Shown piece after piece: positions 10,236 through 23,230 of a DNA stretch of 64,000 nucleotides. Source of the stretch: Euonymus europaeus. Its lineage: Eukaryota; Streptophyta; Magnoliopsida; Celastrales; Celastraceae. The notes under the pieces are model-generated. The model had not been told where the DNA came from. It saw only the letters and a list, made by a program, of their open reading frames with translations, and did not search any database. Every line of letters starts with the position of its first letter. The stretch's first letter is position 1. The stretch lies in NCBI GenBank assembly GCA_963580455.1, contig OY756966.1:17239001-17303000 (forward strand), in the 5' to 3' direction. The position numbers and the translations under genes are program-made.

Positions 10236-13200
10236 AAATTGCTCGGGTTAGACTTTTAATTGTTCTTCTATGTGAAATTTTACGAGTATAAGCTTCCTAC
10301 ATTATTTCGATGCCAAAACACCAACTTTCTATGACAAATAGACAAAACCGTTAAAAGCTCCTCCATAGAGAGAGTTGAGCAACTACGGACAATCAAAGTT
10401 GCTCGGGATAGACTTTTAATTGTTCTTCTATGTCAAATTTTACGAGTATAAGCTTCCTACATTATTTCGATGCCAAAAAACCAACTTTCTAATACAAAAA
10501 AATAAAATCGTTAAAAGCTCCACCATAGAAAGAGTAGAGCAACTTCGGACTATCAAAAATTCTCGGGATAGACTTTTTATTGTTCTTCTATGTCAAATTT
10601 TACGAGTATAAGCTTCCTACATTATTTCGATGACAAAACACCAACTTTCTATGATAAATAGACAAAACCGTTAAAAGCTCCTCCATAGAGAGAGTAGAAC
10701 AACTTCGGACAATCAAAGTTGCTCGGGATAGACTTTTTATTGTTCTTCTATGTAAAATTTTACGAGTATAAGCTTCCTACATTATTTCGATGCCAAAACA
10801 CCAACTTTCCATGACAAATGGACAAAACAGTTAAAAGCTCCTCCATAGAGAGATTTCAGCAACTTCGAACTATCAAAATTGCTCGGGATAGAATTTTTAT
10901 TGTTCTTCTATGTAAAAATTTTCGAGTATAACTTCCTACATTATTTCGATGCCAAAACACCAACTTTCTATGACAAATGGACAAAACCGTTAAAAGCTCC
11001 TCCATAGAGAGAGTTGAGCAACTTCGAACTACCAAAATTGCTCGGGATAGACTTTTTATTGTTCTTCTATGTCAAATTTTACGAGTATAAGCTTCCTACA
11101 TTATTTCGATGCCAAATCACCAACTTTCGATGACAAATGGACAAAACCGTTAAAAGCTCCTCCATAGAGAGAGTCGAGCAACTTCGGACTATCAAAGTTG
11201 CTCCGGATAGACTTTTTATTTTTCTTCTTCGTCAAATTTTACGAGTATAAGCTTCCTACATTATTTCGATGCCAAAACACCAACTTTCTATGACAAATGG
11301 ACAAAACCGTTAAAAGCTCCTCCATAGAGCTAGTCGAGCAACTTCGTACTATCAAAGTTGCTCGGGATAGACTTTTTATTGTTCTTCTATGTCAAATTTT
11401 ACGAGTATAAGCTTCTTATATTATTTCGATGCCAAATCACCAACTTTCGATGACAAATGGACAAAACCGTTAAAAGCTCCTCCATAGAGAGAGTCGAGCA
11501 ACTTCGGACTATCAAAGTTGCTCCGGATAGACTTTTTATTTTTCTTCTTTGCAAAATTTTACGAGTATAAGCTTCCTACATTATTTCGATGCCAAAACAC
11601 CAACTTTCTATGACAAATGGACAAAACCGCTAAAATCTCCTCCATAGAGAGAGTTGAGCAACTACGGACTATCAAAGTTGCTCGGGATAGACTTTTAATT
11701 GTTCTTCTATGTCAAATTTTACGAGTATAAGCTTCCTACATTATTTCAATGCCAAAAAACCAACTTTCTAATACAAAAAAATAAAATCGTTAAAAGCTCC
11801 ACCATAGAAAGAGTAGAGCAACTTCGGACTATCAAAAATTCTCGGGATAGACTTTTTATTGTTCTTCTATGTCAAATTTTACGAGTATAAGCTTCCTACA
11901 TTATTTCGATGACAAAACACCAACTTTCTATGATAAATAGACAAAACCGTTAAAAGCTCCTCCATAGAGCTAGTCGAGCAACTTCGTACTATCAAAGTTG
12001 CTCGGGATAGACATTTTATTGTTCTTCTATGTCAAATTTTACGAGTATAAGCTTCTTATATTATTCCGATGCCAAAACAGCAACTTTCAATGACAAATGG
12101 ACAAAACCGTTAAAAGCTCCTCCATAGAGAGAGTTGAGCAACTACGGACTATCAAAGTTGCTCCGGATAGACTTTTTATTTTTCTTCTATGTCAAATTTT
12201 ACGAGTATAAGCTTCCTACATTATTTCGATGCCAAAACACCAACTTTCTATGACAAATGGACAAAACCGTTAAAAGCTCCTCCATAGAGCTAGTCGAGCA
12301 ACTTCGTACTATCAAAGTTGCTCCGGATAGACTTTTTATTTTTCTTCTATGTCAAATTTTACGAGTATAAGCTTCCTACATTATTTCGATGCCAAAACAC
12401 CAACTTTCTATGACAAATGGACAAAACCGTTAAAAGCTCCTCCATAGAGCTAGTCGAGCAACTTCGTACTATCAAAGTTGCTCGGGATAGACTTTTTATT
12501 GTTCTTCTATGTCAAATTTTACGAGTATAAGCTTCTTATATTATTTCGATGCCAAAACACCAACTTTCAATGACAAATGGACAAAACCGTTAAAAGCTCC
12601 TCCATAGAGAGAGTTGAGCAACTACGGACTATCAAAGTTGCTCGGGATAGACTTTTAATTGTTCTTCTATGTCAAATTTAACGAGTATAAGCTTCCTACA
12701 TTATTTCGATGCCAAAACACCAACTTTCTATGACAAATAGACAAAACCGTTAAAAGCTCCTCCATAGAGAGAGTTGAGCAACTACGGACTATCAAAATTG
12801 CTCGGGATAGACTTTTAATTGTTCTTCTATGTGAAATTTTACGAGTATAAGCTTCCTACATTATTTCGATGCCAAAACACCAACTTTCTATGACAAATAG
12901 ACAAAACCGTTAAAAGCTCCTCCATAGAGAGAGTTGAGCAACTACGGACAATCAAAGTTGCTCGGGATAGACTTTTAATTGTTCTTCTATGTCAAATTTT
13001 ACGAGTATAAGCTTCCTACATTATTTCGATGCCAAAAAACCAACTTTCTAATACAAAAAAATAAAATCGTTAAAAGCTCCACCATAGAAAGAGTAGAGCA
13101 ACTTCGGACTATCAAAAATTCTCGGGATAGACTTTTTATTGTTCTTCTATGTCAAATTTTACGAGTATAAGCTTCCTACATTATTTCGATGACAAAACAC

Positions 13201-16200
13201 CAACTTTCTATGATAAATAGACAAAACCGTTAAAAGCTCCTCCATAGAGAGAGTAGAACAACTTCGGACAATCAAAGTTGCTCGGGATAGACTTTTTATT
13301 GTTCTTCTATGTAACATTTTACGAGTATAAGCTTCCTACATTATTTCGATGCCAAAACACCAACTTTCCATGACAAATGGACAAAACAGTTAAAAGCTCC
13401 TCCATAGAGAGATTTCAGCAACTTCGAACTATCAAAATTGCTCGGGATAGAAATTTTATTGTTCTTCTATGTAAAAATTTTCGAGTATAACTTCCTACAT
13501 TATTTCGATGCCAAAACACCAACTTTCTATGACAAATGGACAAAACCGTTAAAAGCTCCTCCATAGAGAGAGTTGAGCAACTTCGAACTACCAAAATTGC
13601 TCGGGATAGACTTTTTATTGTTCTTCTATGTCAAATTTTACGAGTATAAGCTTCCTACATTATTTCGATGCCAAATCACCAACTTTCGATGACAAATGGA
13701 CAAAACCGTTAAAAGCTCCTCCATAGAGAGAGTCGAGCAACTTCGGACTATCAAAGTTGCTCCGGATAGACTTTTTATTTTTCTTCTTCGTCAAATTTTA
13801 CGAGTATAAGCTTCCTACATTATTTCGATGCCAAAACACCAACTTTCTATGACAAATGGACAAAACCGTTAAAAGCTCCTCCATAGAGCTAGTCGAGCAA
13901 CTTCGTACTATCAAAGTTGCTCGGGATAGACTTTTTATTGTTCTTCTATGTCAAATTTTACGAGTATAAGCTTCTTATATTATTTCGATGCCAAATCACC
14001 AACTTTCGATGACAAATGGACAAAACCGTTAAAAGCTCCTCCATAGAGAGAGTCGAGCAACTTCGGACTATCAAAGTTGCTCCGGATAGACTTTTTATTT
14101 TTCTTCTTTGCAAAATTTTACGAGTATAAGCTTCCTACATTATTTCGATGCCAAAACACCAACTTTCTATGACAAATGGACAAAACCGCTAAAATCTCCT
14201 CAATAGAGAGAGTTGAGCAACTACGGACTATCAAAGTTGCTCGGGATAGACTTTTAATTGTTCTTCTATGTCAAATTTTACGAGTATAAGCTTCCTACAT
14301 TATTTCAATGCCAAAAAACCAACTTTCTAATACAAAAAAATAAAATCGTTAAAAGCTCCACCATAGAAAGAGTAGAGCAACTTCGGACTATCAAAAATTC
14401 TCGGGATAGACTTTTTATTGTTCTTCTATGTCAAATTTTACGAGTATAAGCTTCCTACATTATTTCGATGACAAAACACCAACTTTCTATGATAAATAGA
14501 CAAAACCGTTAAAAGCTCCTCCATAGAGCTAGTCGAGCAACTTCGTACTATCAAAGTTGCTCGGGATAGACATTTTATTGTTCTTCTATGTCAAATTTTA
14601 CGAGTATAAGCTTCTTATATTATTCCGATGCCAAAACACCAACTTTCAATGACAAATGGACAAAACCGTTAAAAGCTCCTCCATAGAGAGAGTTGAGCAA
14701 CTACGGACTATCAAAGTTGCTCCGGATAGACTTTTTATTTTTCTTCTATGTCAAATTTTACGAGTATAAGCTTCCTACATTATTTCGATGCCAAAACACC
14801 AACTTTCTATGACAAATGGACAAAACCGTTAAAAGCTCCTCCATAGAGCTAGTCGAGCAACTTCGTACTATCAAAGTTGCTCCGGATAGACTTTTTATTT
14901 TTCTTCTATGTCAAATTTTACGAGTATAAGCTTCCTACATTATTTCGATGCCAAAACACCAACTTTCTATGACAAATGGACAAAACCGTTAAAAGCTCCT
15001 CCATAGAGCTAGTCGAGCAACTTCGTACTATCAAAATTGCTCGGGATAGACTTTTTATTGTTCTTCTATGTCAAATTTTACGAGTATAAGCTTCTTATAT
15101 TATTTCGATGCCAAAACACCAACTTTCAATGACAAATGGACAAAACCGTTAAAAGCTCCTCCATAGAGAGAGTTGAGCAACTACGGACTATCAAAGTTGC
15201 TCGGGATAGACTTTTAATTGTTCTTCTATGTCAAATTTAACGAGTATAAGCTTCCTACATTATTTCGATGCCAAAACACCAACTTTCTATGACAAATAGA
15301 CAAAACCGTTAAAAGCTCCTCCATAGAGAGAGTTGAGCAACTACGGACTATCAAAATTGCTCGGGATAGACTTTTAATTGTTCTTCTATGTGAAATTTTA
15401 CGAGTATAAGCTTCCTACATTATTTCGATGCCAAAACACCAACTTTCTATGACAAATAGACAAAACCGTTAAAAGCTCCTCCATAGAGAGAGTTGAGCAA
15501 CTACGGACAATCAAAGTTGCTCGGGATAGACTTTTAATTGTTCTTCTATGTCAAATTTTACGAGTATAAGCTTCCTACATTATTTCGATGCCAAAAAACC
15601 AACTTTCTAATACAAAAAAATAAAATCGTTAAAAGCTCCACCATAGAAAGAGTAGAGCAACTTCGGACTATCAAAAATTCTCGGGATAGACTTTTTATTG
15701 TTCTTCTATGTCAAATTTTACGAGTATAAGCTTCCTACATTATTTCGATGACAAAACACCAACTTTCTATGATAAATAGACAAAACCGTTAAAAGCTCCT
15801 CCACAGAGAGAGTAGAACAACTTCGGACAATCAAAGTTGCTCGGGATAGACTTTTTATTGTTCTTCTATGTAACATTTTACGAGTATAAGCTTCCTACAT
15901 TATTTCGATGCCAAAACACCAACTTTCCATGACAAATGGACAAAACAGTTAAAAGCTCCTCCATAGAGAGATTTCAGCAACTTCGAACTATCAAAATTGC
16001 TCGGGATAGAATTTTTATTGTTCTTCTATGTAAAAATTTTCGAGTATAACTTCCTACATTATTTCGATGCCAAAACACCAACTTTCTATGACAAATGGAC
16101 AAAACCGTTAAAAGCTCCTCCATAGAGAGAGTTGAGCAACTTCGAACTACCAAAATTGCTCGGGATAGACTTTTTATTGTTCTTCTATGTCAAATTTTAC

Positions 16201-16207
16201 GAGTATA
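8531..16207 (+). repeat. 16-mer HOR of 2,559 bp, three copies
   Basis: The copies are about 8,531-11,089, 11,090-13,648 and 13,649-16,207. Each holds two different 8-monomer halves (1,280 and 1,279 bp) that each begin near an A-rich monomer; the halves are otherwise unlike. Diagnostic variants repeated at 2,559 bp include TGTGAAATTTTACG, the GATTTCAGC monomer, the AGTATAACTTCC one-base deletion, and TTTGCAAAATTTT. Copies differ by few bases: CTTCCAACATT at about 9,655 and TATGAGTAT at about 9,961 only in copy 1; GTAACATTTT at about 13,312 and 15,871 in copies 2 and 3 only. The first copy overlaps the end of the 2,721-bp HOR, so the two periods share units. Confidence 0.88.
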
Positions 16208-16544
16208 AGCTTCCTACACTATTTCGATGCCAAAACACCAACTTTCTATGACAAATGGACAAAACCGTTAAAAGCTCCTCCATAGAGAGAGTTGAGCAAC
16301 TTCGAACTATCAAAATTGCTCGGGATAGACTTTTATTGTTCTTCTATGTAAAATTTTACGAGTATAAGCTTCCTACACTATTTCGATGCCAAAACACCAA
16401 CTTTCTATGACAAATGGACAAAACCGTTAAAAGCTCCTCCATAGAGAGAGTTGAGCAACTACGGACTATCAAAGTTGCTCGGGATAGACTTTTAATTGTT
16501 CTTCTATGTCAAATTTAACGAGTATAAGCTTCCTATATTATTTC

Positions 16545-19500
16545 GATGCCAAAACACCAACTTTCTATGATAAATAGACAAAACCGTTAAAAGCTCCTCT
16601 ATAGAGAGAGTTGAGCAACTTCGGACAATCAAAGTTGCTCGGGATAGACTTTTTATTGTTCTTCTATGTCAAATTTTACGAGTATAAGCTTCCTACATTA
16701 TTTCGAGGCCAAAACACCAACTTTCTATGACAAATGGACAAAACCGCTAAAAGCTCCTCCATAGAGAGAGTTGAGCAACTACGGACTATCAAAGTTGCTC
16801 GGGATAGACTTTTAATTGTTCTTCTATGTCAAATTTTACGAGTATAAGCTTCCTACATTATTTCAATGCCAAAAAACCAACTTTCTAATACAAAAAAATA
16901 AAATCGTTAAAAGCTCCACCATAGAAAGAGTAGAGCAACTTCGGACTATCAAAAATTCTCGGGATAGACTTTTTATTGTTCTTCTATGTCAAATTTTACG
17001 AGTATAAGCTTCCTACATTATTTCGATGACAAAACACCAACTTTCTATGATAAATAGACAAAACCGTTAAAAGCTCCTCCATAGAGAGAGTTGAGCAACT
17101 TCGGACAATCAAAGTTGCTCGGGATACAGTTTTTATTGTTCTTCTGTGTCAAATTTTACGAGTATAAGCTTCCTACATTATTTCGATGACAAAACACCAA
17201 ATTTCCATGACAAATGGACAAAACCGTAAAAAGCTCCTCCATAGAGAGATTTGAGCAACTTCGAACTATCAAAATTGCTCGGGATAGACTTTTTATTGTT
17301 CTTCTATGTAAAATTTTTCAAGTATAAGCTTCCTACATTATTTGGATGCCAAAACACCAACTTTCTATGACAAATGGACAAAACCGTTAAAAGCTCCTCC
17401 ATAGAGAGAGTTGAGCAACTTCGAACTACCAAAATTGCTCGGGATAGACTTTTTATTGTTCTTCTATGTCAAATTTTACGAGTATAAGCATCCTACATTA
17501 TTTCGATGCCAAAACACCAACTTTCCATGACAAATGGACAAAACAGTTAAAAGCTCCTCCATAGAGAGATTTCAGCAACTTCGAACTATCAAAATTGCTC
17601 GGGATAGACTTTTTATTGTTCTTCTATGTAAAAAATTTCGAGTATAACTTCCTACATTATTTCGATGCCAAAACACCAACTTTCTATGACAAATGGACAA
17701 AACCGTTAAAAGCTCCTCCATAGAGAGAGTTGAGCAACTTCGAACTACCAAAATTGCTCGGGATAGACTTTTTATTGTTCTTCTATGTCAAATTTTACGA
17801 GTATAAGCTTCCTACACTATTTCGATGCCAAAATACCAACTTTCTATGACAAATGGACAAAACCGTTAAAAGCTCCTCCATAGAGAGAGTTGAGCAACTT
17901 CGAACTACCAAAATTGCTCGGGATAGACTTTTTATTGTTCTTCTATGTCAAATTTTACGAGTATAAGCTTCCTACACTATTTCGATGCCAAAACACCAAC
18001 TTTCTATGACAAATGGACAAAACCGTTAAAAGCTCCTCCATAGAGAGAGTTGAGCAACTTCGAACTATCAAAATTGCTCGGGATAGACTTTTATTGTTCT
18101 TCTATGTAAAATTTTACGAGTATAAGCTTCCTACACTATTTCGATGCCAAAACACCAACTTTCTATGACAAATGGACAAAACCGTTAAAAACTCCTCCAT
18201 AGAGCTAGTCGAGCAACTTCAGACTATCGAAGTTGCTCGGGATAGACTTTTTATTGTTCTTCTATGTTAAATTTTACGAGTATAAGCTTCCTACATTATT
18301 TCGATGACAAATCACCAACTTTCGATGACAAATGGACAAAACCGTTAAAAGCTCCTCCATAGAGAGAGTCGAGCAACTTCGGACTATCAAAGTTGCTCCG
18401 GATAGACATTTTATTTTTCTTCTATGTCAAATTTTACGAGTATAAGCTTCCTACATTATTTCGATGCCAAAACACCAACTTTCTATGACAAATGGACAAA
18501 ACCGTTAAAAGCTCCTCCATAGAGCTAGTCGAGCAACTTCGTACTATCAAAGTTGCTCGGGATAGACTTTTTATTGTTCTTCTATGTCAAATTTTACGAG
18601 TATAAGCTTCCTACATTATTTCGATGCCAAATCACCAACTTTCGATGACAAATGGACAAAACCGTTAAAAGCTCTTCCATAGAGAGAGTCGAGCAACTTC
18701 GGACTATCAAAGTTGCTCCGGATAGACTTTTTATTGTTCTTCTATGTCAAATTTTACGAGTATAAGCTTCCTACACTATTTCGATGCCAAAACACCAACT
18801 TTCTATGATAAATAGACAAAACCGTTAAAAGCTCCTCTATAGAGAGAGTTGAGCAACTTCGGACAATCAAAGTTGCTCGGGATAGACTTTTTATTGTTCT
18901 TCTATGTCAAATTTTACGAGTATAAGCTTCCTACATTATTTCGAGGCCAAAACACCAACTTTCTATGACAAATGGACAAAACCGCTAAAAGCTCCTCCAT
19001 AGAGAGAGTTGAGCAACTACGGACTATCAAAGTTGCTCGGGATAGACTTTTAATTGTTCTTCTATGTCAAATTTTACGAGTATAAGCTTCCTACATTATT
19101 TCAATGCCAAAAAACCAACTTTCTAATACAAAAAAATAAAATCGTTAAAAGCTCCACCATAGAAAGAGTAGAGCAACTTCGGACTATCAAAAATTCTCGG
19201 GATAGACTTTTTATTGTTCTTCTATGTCAAATTTTACGAGTATAAGCTTCCTACATTATTTCGATGACAAAACACCAACTTTCTATGATAAATAGACAAA
19301 ACCGTTAAAAGCTCCTCCATAGAGAGAGTTGAGCAACTTCGGACAATCAAAGTTGCTCGGGATACAGTTTTTATTGTTCTTCTGTGTCAAATTTTACGAG
19401 TATAAGCTTCCTACATTATTTCGATGACAAAACACCAAATTTCCATGACAAATGGACAAAACCGTAAAAAGCTCCTCCATAGAGAGATTTGAGCAACTTC

Positions 19501-20860
19501 GAACTATCAAAATTGCTCGGGATAGACTTTTTATTGTTCTTCTATGTAAAATTTTTCAAGTATAAGCTTCCTACATTATTTGGATGCCAAAACACCAACT
19601 TTCTATGACAAATGGACAAAACCGTTAAAAGCTCCTCCATAGAGAGAGTTGAGCAACTTCGAACTACCAAAATTGCTCGGGATAGACTTTTTATTGTTCT
19701 TCTATGTCAAATTTTACGAGTATAAGCATCCTACATTATTTCGATGCCAAAACACCAACTTTCCATGACAAATGGACAAAACAGTTAAAAGCTCCTCCAT
19801 AGAGAGATTTCAGCAACTTCGAACTATCAAAATTGCTCGGGATAGACTTTTTATTGTTCTTCTATGTAAAAAATTTCGAGTATAACTTCCTACATTATTT
19901 CGATGCCAAAACACCAACTTTCTATGACAAATGGACAAAACCGTTAAAAGCTCCTCCATAGAGAGAGTTGAGCAACTTCGAACTACCAAAATTGCTCGGG
20001 ATAGACTTTTTATTGTTCTTCTATGTCAAATTTTACGAGTATAAGCTTCCTACACTATTTCGATGCCAAAATACCAACTTTCTATGACAAATGGACAAAA
20101 CCGTTAAAAGCTCCTCCATAGAGAGAGTTGAGCAACTTCGAACTACCAAAATTGCTCGGGATAGACTTTTTATTGTTCTTCTATGTCAAATTTTACGAGT
20201 ATAAGCTTCCTACACTATTTCGATGCCAAAACACCAACTTTCTATGACAAATGGACAAAACCGTTAAAAGCTCCTCCATAGAGAGAGTTGAGCAACTTCG
20301 AACTATCAAAATTGCTCGGGATAGACTTTTATTGTTCTTCTATGTAAAATTTTACGAGTATAAGCTTCCTACACTATTTCGATGCCAAAACACCAACTTT
20401 CTATGACAAATGGACAAAACCGTTAAAAACTCCTCCATAGAGCTAGTCGAGCAACTTCGGACTATCAAAGTTGCTCCGGATAGACATTTTATTTTTCTTC
20501 TATGTCAAATTTTACGAGTATAAGCTTCCTACATTATTTCGATGCCAAAACACCAACTTTCTATGACAAATGGACAAAACCGTTAAAAGCTCCTCCATAG
20601 AGCTAGTCGAGCAACTTCGTACTATCAAAGTTGCTCGGGATAGACTTTTTATTGTTCTTCTATGTCAAATTTTACGAGTATAAGCTTCCTACATTATTTC
20701 GATGCCAAATCACCAACTTTCGATGACAAATGGACAAAACCGTTAAAAGCTCTTCCATAGAGAGAGTCGAGCAACTTCGGACTATCAAAGTTGCTCCGGA
20801 TAGACTTTTTATTGTTCTTCTATGTCAAATTTTACGAGTATAAGCTTCCTACACTATTTC
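16545..20860 (+). repeat. 14-mer HOR of 2,238 bp, second copy one monomer short
   Basis: About 16,545-18,220 matches 18,783-20,458 at 2,238 bp. Markers include CTCCTCTATAG, TTTCGAGGCC, GGGATACAGTTTTT with TTCTGTGTC, ATTTCCATGAC with CCGTAAAAAG, and TTTTTCAAGTATAAGC. From about 18,381 the offset to the second copy becomes 2,078 bp, because the monomer with CAGACTATCGAAG at about 18,220-18,380 is missing from copy 2 at about 20,458. The array therefore lost exactly one monomer after duplication. Confidence 0.82.
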
Positions 20861-23230
20861 GATGCCAAAACACCAACTTTCTATGACAAATGGACAAAAC
20901 CGTTAAAAGCTCCTCCATAGAGAGAGTTGAGCAACTTCGAACTATCAAAATTGCTCGGGATAGACTTTTATTGTTCTTCTATGTAAATTTTTACGAGTAT
21001 AAGCTTCCTACACTATTTCGATGCCAAAACACCAACTTTCTATGACAAATGGACAAAACCGTTAAAAACTCCTCCATAGAGCTAGTCGAGCAACTTCAGA
21101 CTATCGAAGTTGCTCGGGATAGACTTTTTATTGTTCATCTATGTCAAATTTTACGAGTATAAGCTTCCTACATTATTTCGATGCCAAATCACCAACTTTC
21201 GATGACAAATGGACAAAACCGTTAAAAGCTCCTCCATAGAGAGAGTCGAGCAACTTCGGACTATCAAAGTTGCTCCGGATAGACTTTTTATTTTTCTTCT
21301 ATGTCAAATTTTACGAGTATAAGCTTCCTACATTATTTCGATGCCAAAACACCAACTTTCTATGACAAATGGACAAAACCGTTAAAAGCTCCTCCATAGA
21401 GCTAGTCGAGCAACTTCGTACTATCAAAGTTGCTCGGGATAGACTTTTTATTGTTTTTCTATGTCAAATTTTACGAGTATAAGCTTCTTATATTATTTCG
21501 ATGCCAAAACACCAACTTTCAATGACAAATGGACAAAACCGTTAAAAGCTCCTCCATAGAGAGAGTTGAGCAACTACGGACTATCAAAGTTGCTCGGGAT
21601 AGACTTTTAATTGTTCTTCTATGTCAAATTTAACGAGTATAAGCTTCCTACATTATTTCGATGCCAAAACACCAACTTTCTATGACAAATAGACAAAACC
21701 GTTAAAGCTCCTCCATGGAGAGAGTTGAGCAACTACGGACTATCAAAATTGCTCGGGATAGACTTTTAATTGTTCTTCTATGTCAAATTTTACGAGTATA
21801 AGCTTCCTACATTATTTCGATGCCAAAACACCAACTTTCTATGACAAATAGACAAAACCGTTAAAAGCTCCTCCATAGAGAGAGTTGAGCAACTACGGAC
21901 AATCAAAGTTGCTCGGGATAGACTTTTAATTGTTCTTCTATGTCAAATTTTACGAGTATAAGCTTCCTACATTATTTCGATGCCAAAAAACCAACTTTCT
22001 AATACAAAAAAATAAAATCGTTAAAAGCTCCACCATAGAAAGAGTAGAGCAACTTCGGACTATCAAAAATTCTCGGGATAGACTTTTTATTGTTCTTCTA
22101 TGTCAAATTTTACGAGTATAAGCTTCCTACATTATTTCGATGGCAAAACACCAACTTTCTATGATAAATAGACAAAACCGTTAAAAGCTCCTCCATAGAG
22201 AGAGTTGAACAACTTCGGACAATCAAAGTTGCTCGGGATAGACTTTTTATTGTTCTTCTATGTAAAATTTTACGAGTATAAGCATCCTACATTATTTCGA
22301 TGCCAAAACACCAACTTTCCATGACAAATGGACAAAACAGTTAAAAGCTCCTCCATAGAGAGAGTTGAGCAACTTCGAACTATCAAAAATTCTCGGGATA
22401 GACTTTTTATTGTTCTTCTATGTCAAATTTTACGAGTATAAGCTTCCTACATTATTTCGATGCCAAAACACCAACTTTCTATGACAAATGGACAAAACCG
22501 TTAAAAGCTCCTCCATAGAGAGTCGAGCAACTTCGGACTATCAAAGTTGCTCCGGATAGACTTTTTATTTTTCTTCTATGTCAAATTTTACGAGTATAAG
22601 CTTCCTACATTATTTCGATGCCAAAACACCAACTTTCTTTGACAAATGGACAAAACCGTTAAAAGCTCCTCCATAGAGCTAGTCGAGCAACTTCGTACTA
22701 TCAAAGTTGCTCGGGATAGACTTTTTATTGTTCTTCTATGTCAAATTTTACGAGTATAAGCTTCCTACATTATTTCGATGCCAAAACACCAACTTTCTAT
22801 GACAAATGGACAAAACCGTTAAAAGCTCCTCCATAGAGCTAGTCGAGCAACTTCGAACTATCAAAATTGCTCGGGATAGACTTTTTATTGTTCTTCTATG
22901 TAAAAATTTTCGAGTATAACTTCCTACATTATTTCGATGCAAAAACACCAACTTTCTATGACAAATGGACAAAACCGTTAAAAGTTCCTCCATAGAGAGA
23001 GTTGAGCAACTTCGAACTACAAAAATTGCTCGGGATAGACTTTTTATTGTTCTTCTAAGTCAAATTTTACGAGTATAAGCTTCCTACACTATTTCGATGC
23101 CAGAACACCAACTTTCTATGACAAATGGACAAAACCGTTAAAAGCTCCTCCATAGAGAGAGTTGAGCAACTTCGAACTATCAAAATTGCTCGGGATAGAC
23201 TTTTATTGTTCTTCTATGTAAAATTTTATG
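17960..23230 (+). repeat. 33-mer HOR of 5,271 bp, copy 1
   Basis: This block is followed directly by a second copy with the same monomer order. Rare markers at 5,271-bp spacing include TTCTATGTTAAATTTT (about 18,263 and 23,534), the GGGATACAGTTTTT monomer (about 19,361 and 24,632), TATGTAAATTTTTACG (20,980 and 26,251), the one-base-short CCGTTAAAGCTCC with CCATGGAG (about 21,700 and 26,971), and the two-base-short CATAGAGAGTCGAG (about 22,513 and 27,784). I saw no differences in the stretches compared. It contains most of the 2,238-bp duplication, so the larger unit formed after it. Confidence 0.88.

Noticed and set aside
22748..22993. Minus-strand open frames of 81-95 codons (also 28,019-28,264, 46,551-46,808, 48,960-49,205, 53,584-53,871) with an internally repeated peptide
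   Set aside because: They arise where a one-base deletion makes a monomer 159 bp, which is 53 codons, so the frame continues into the next copy. The peptide repeats every 53 residues. No gene structure or family resemblance is seen.
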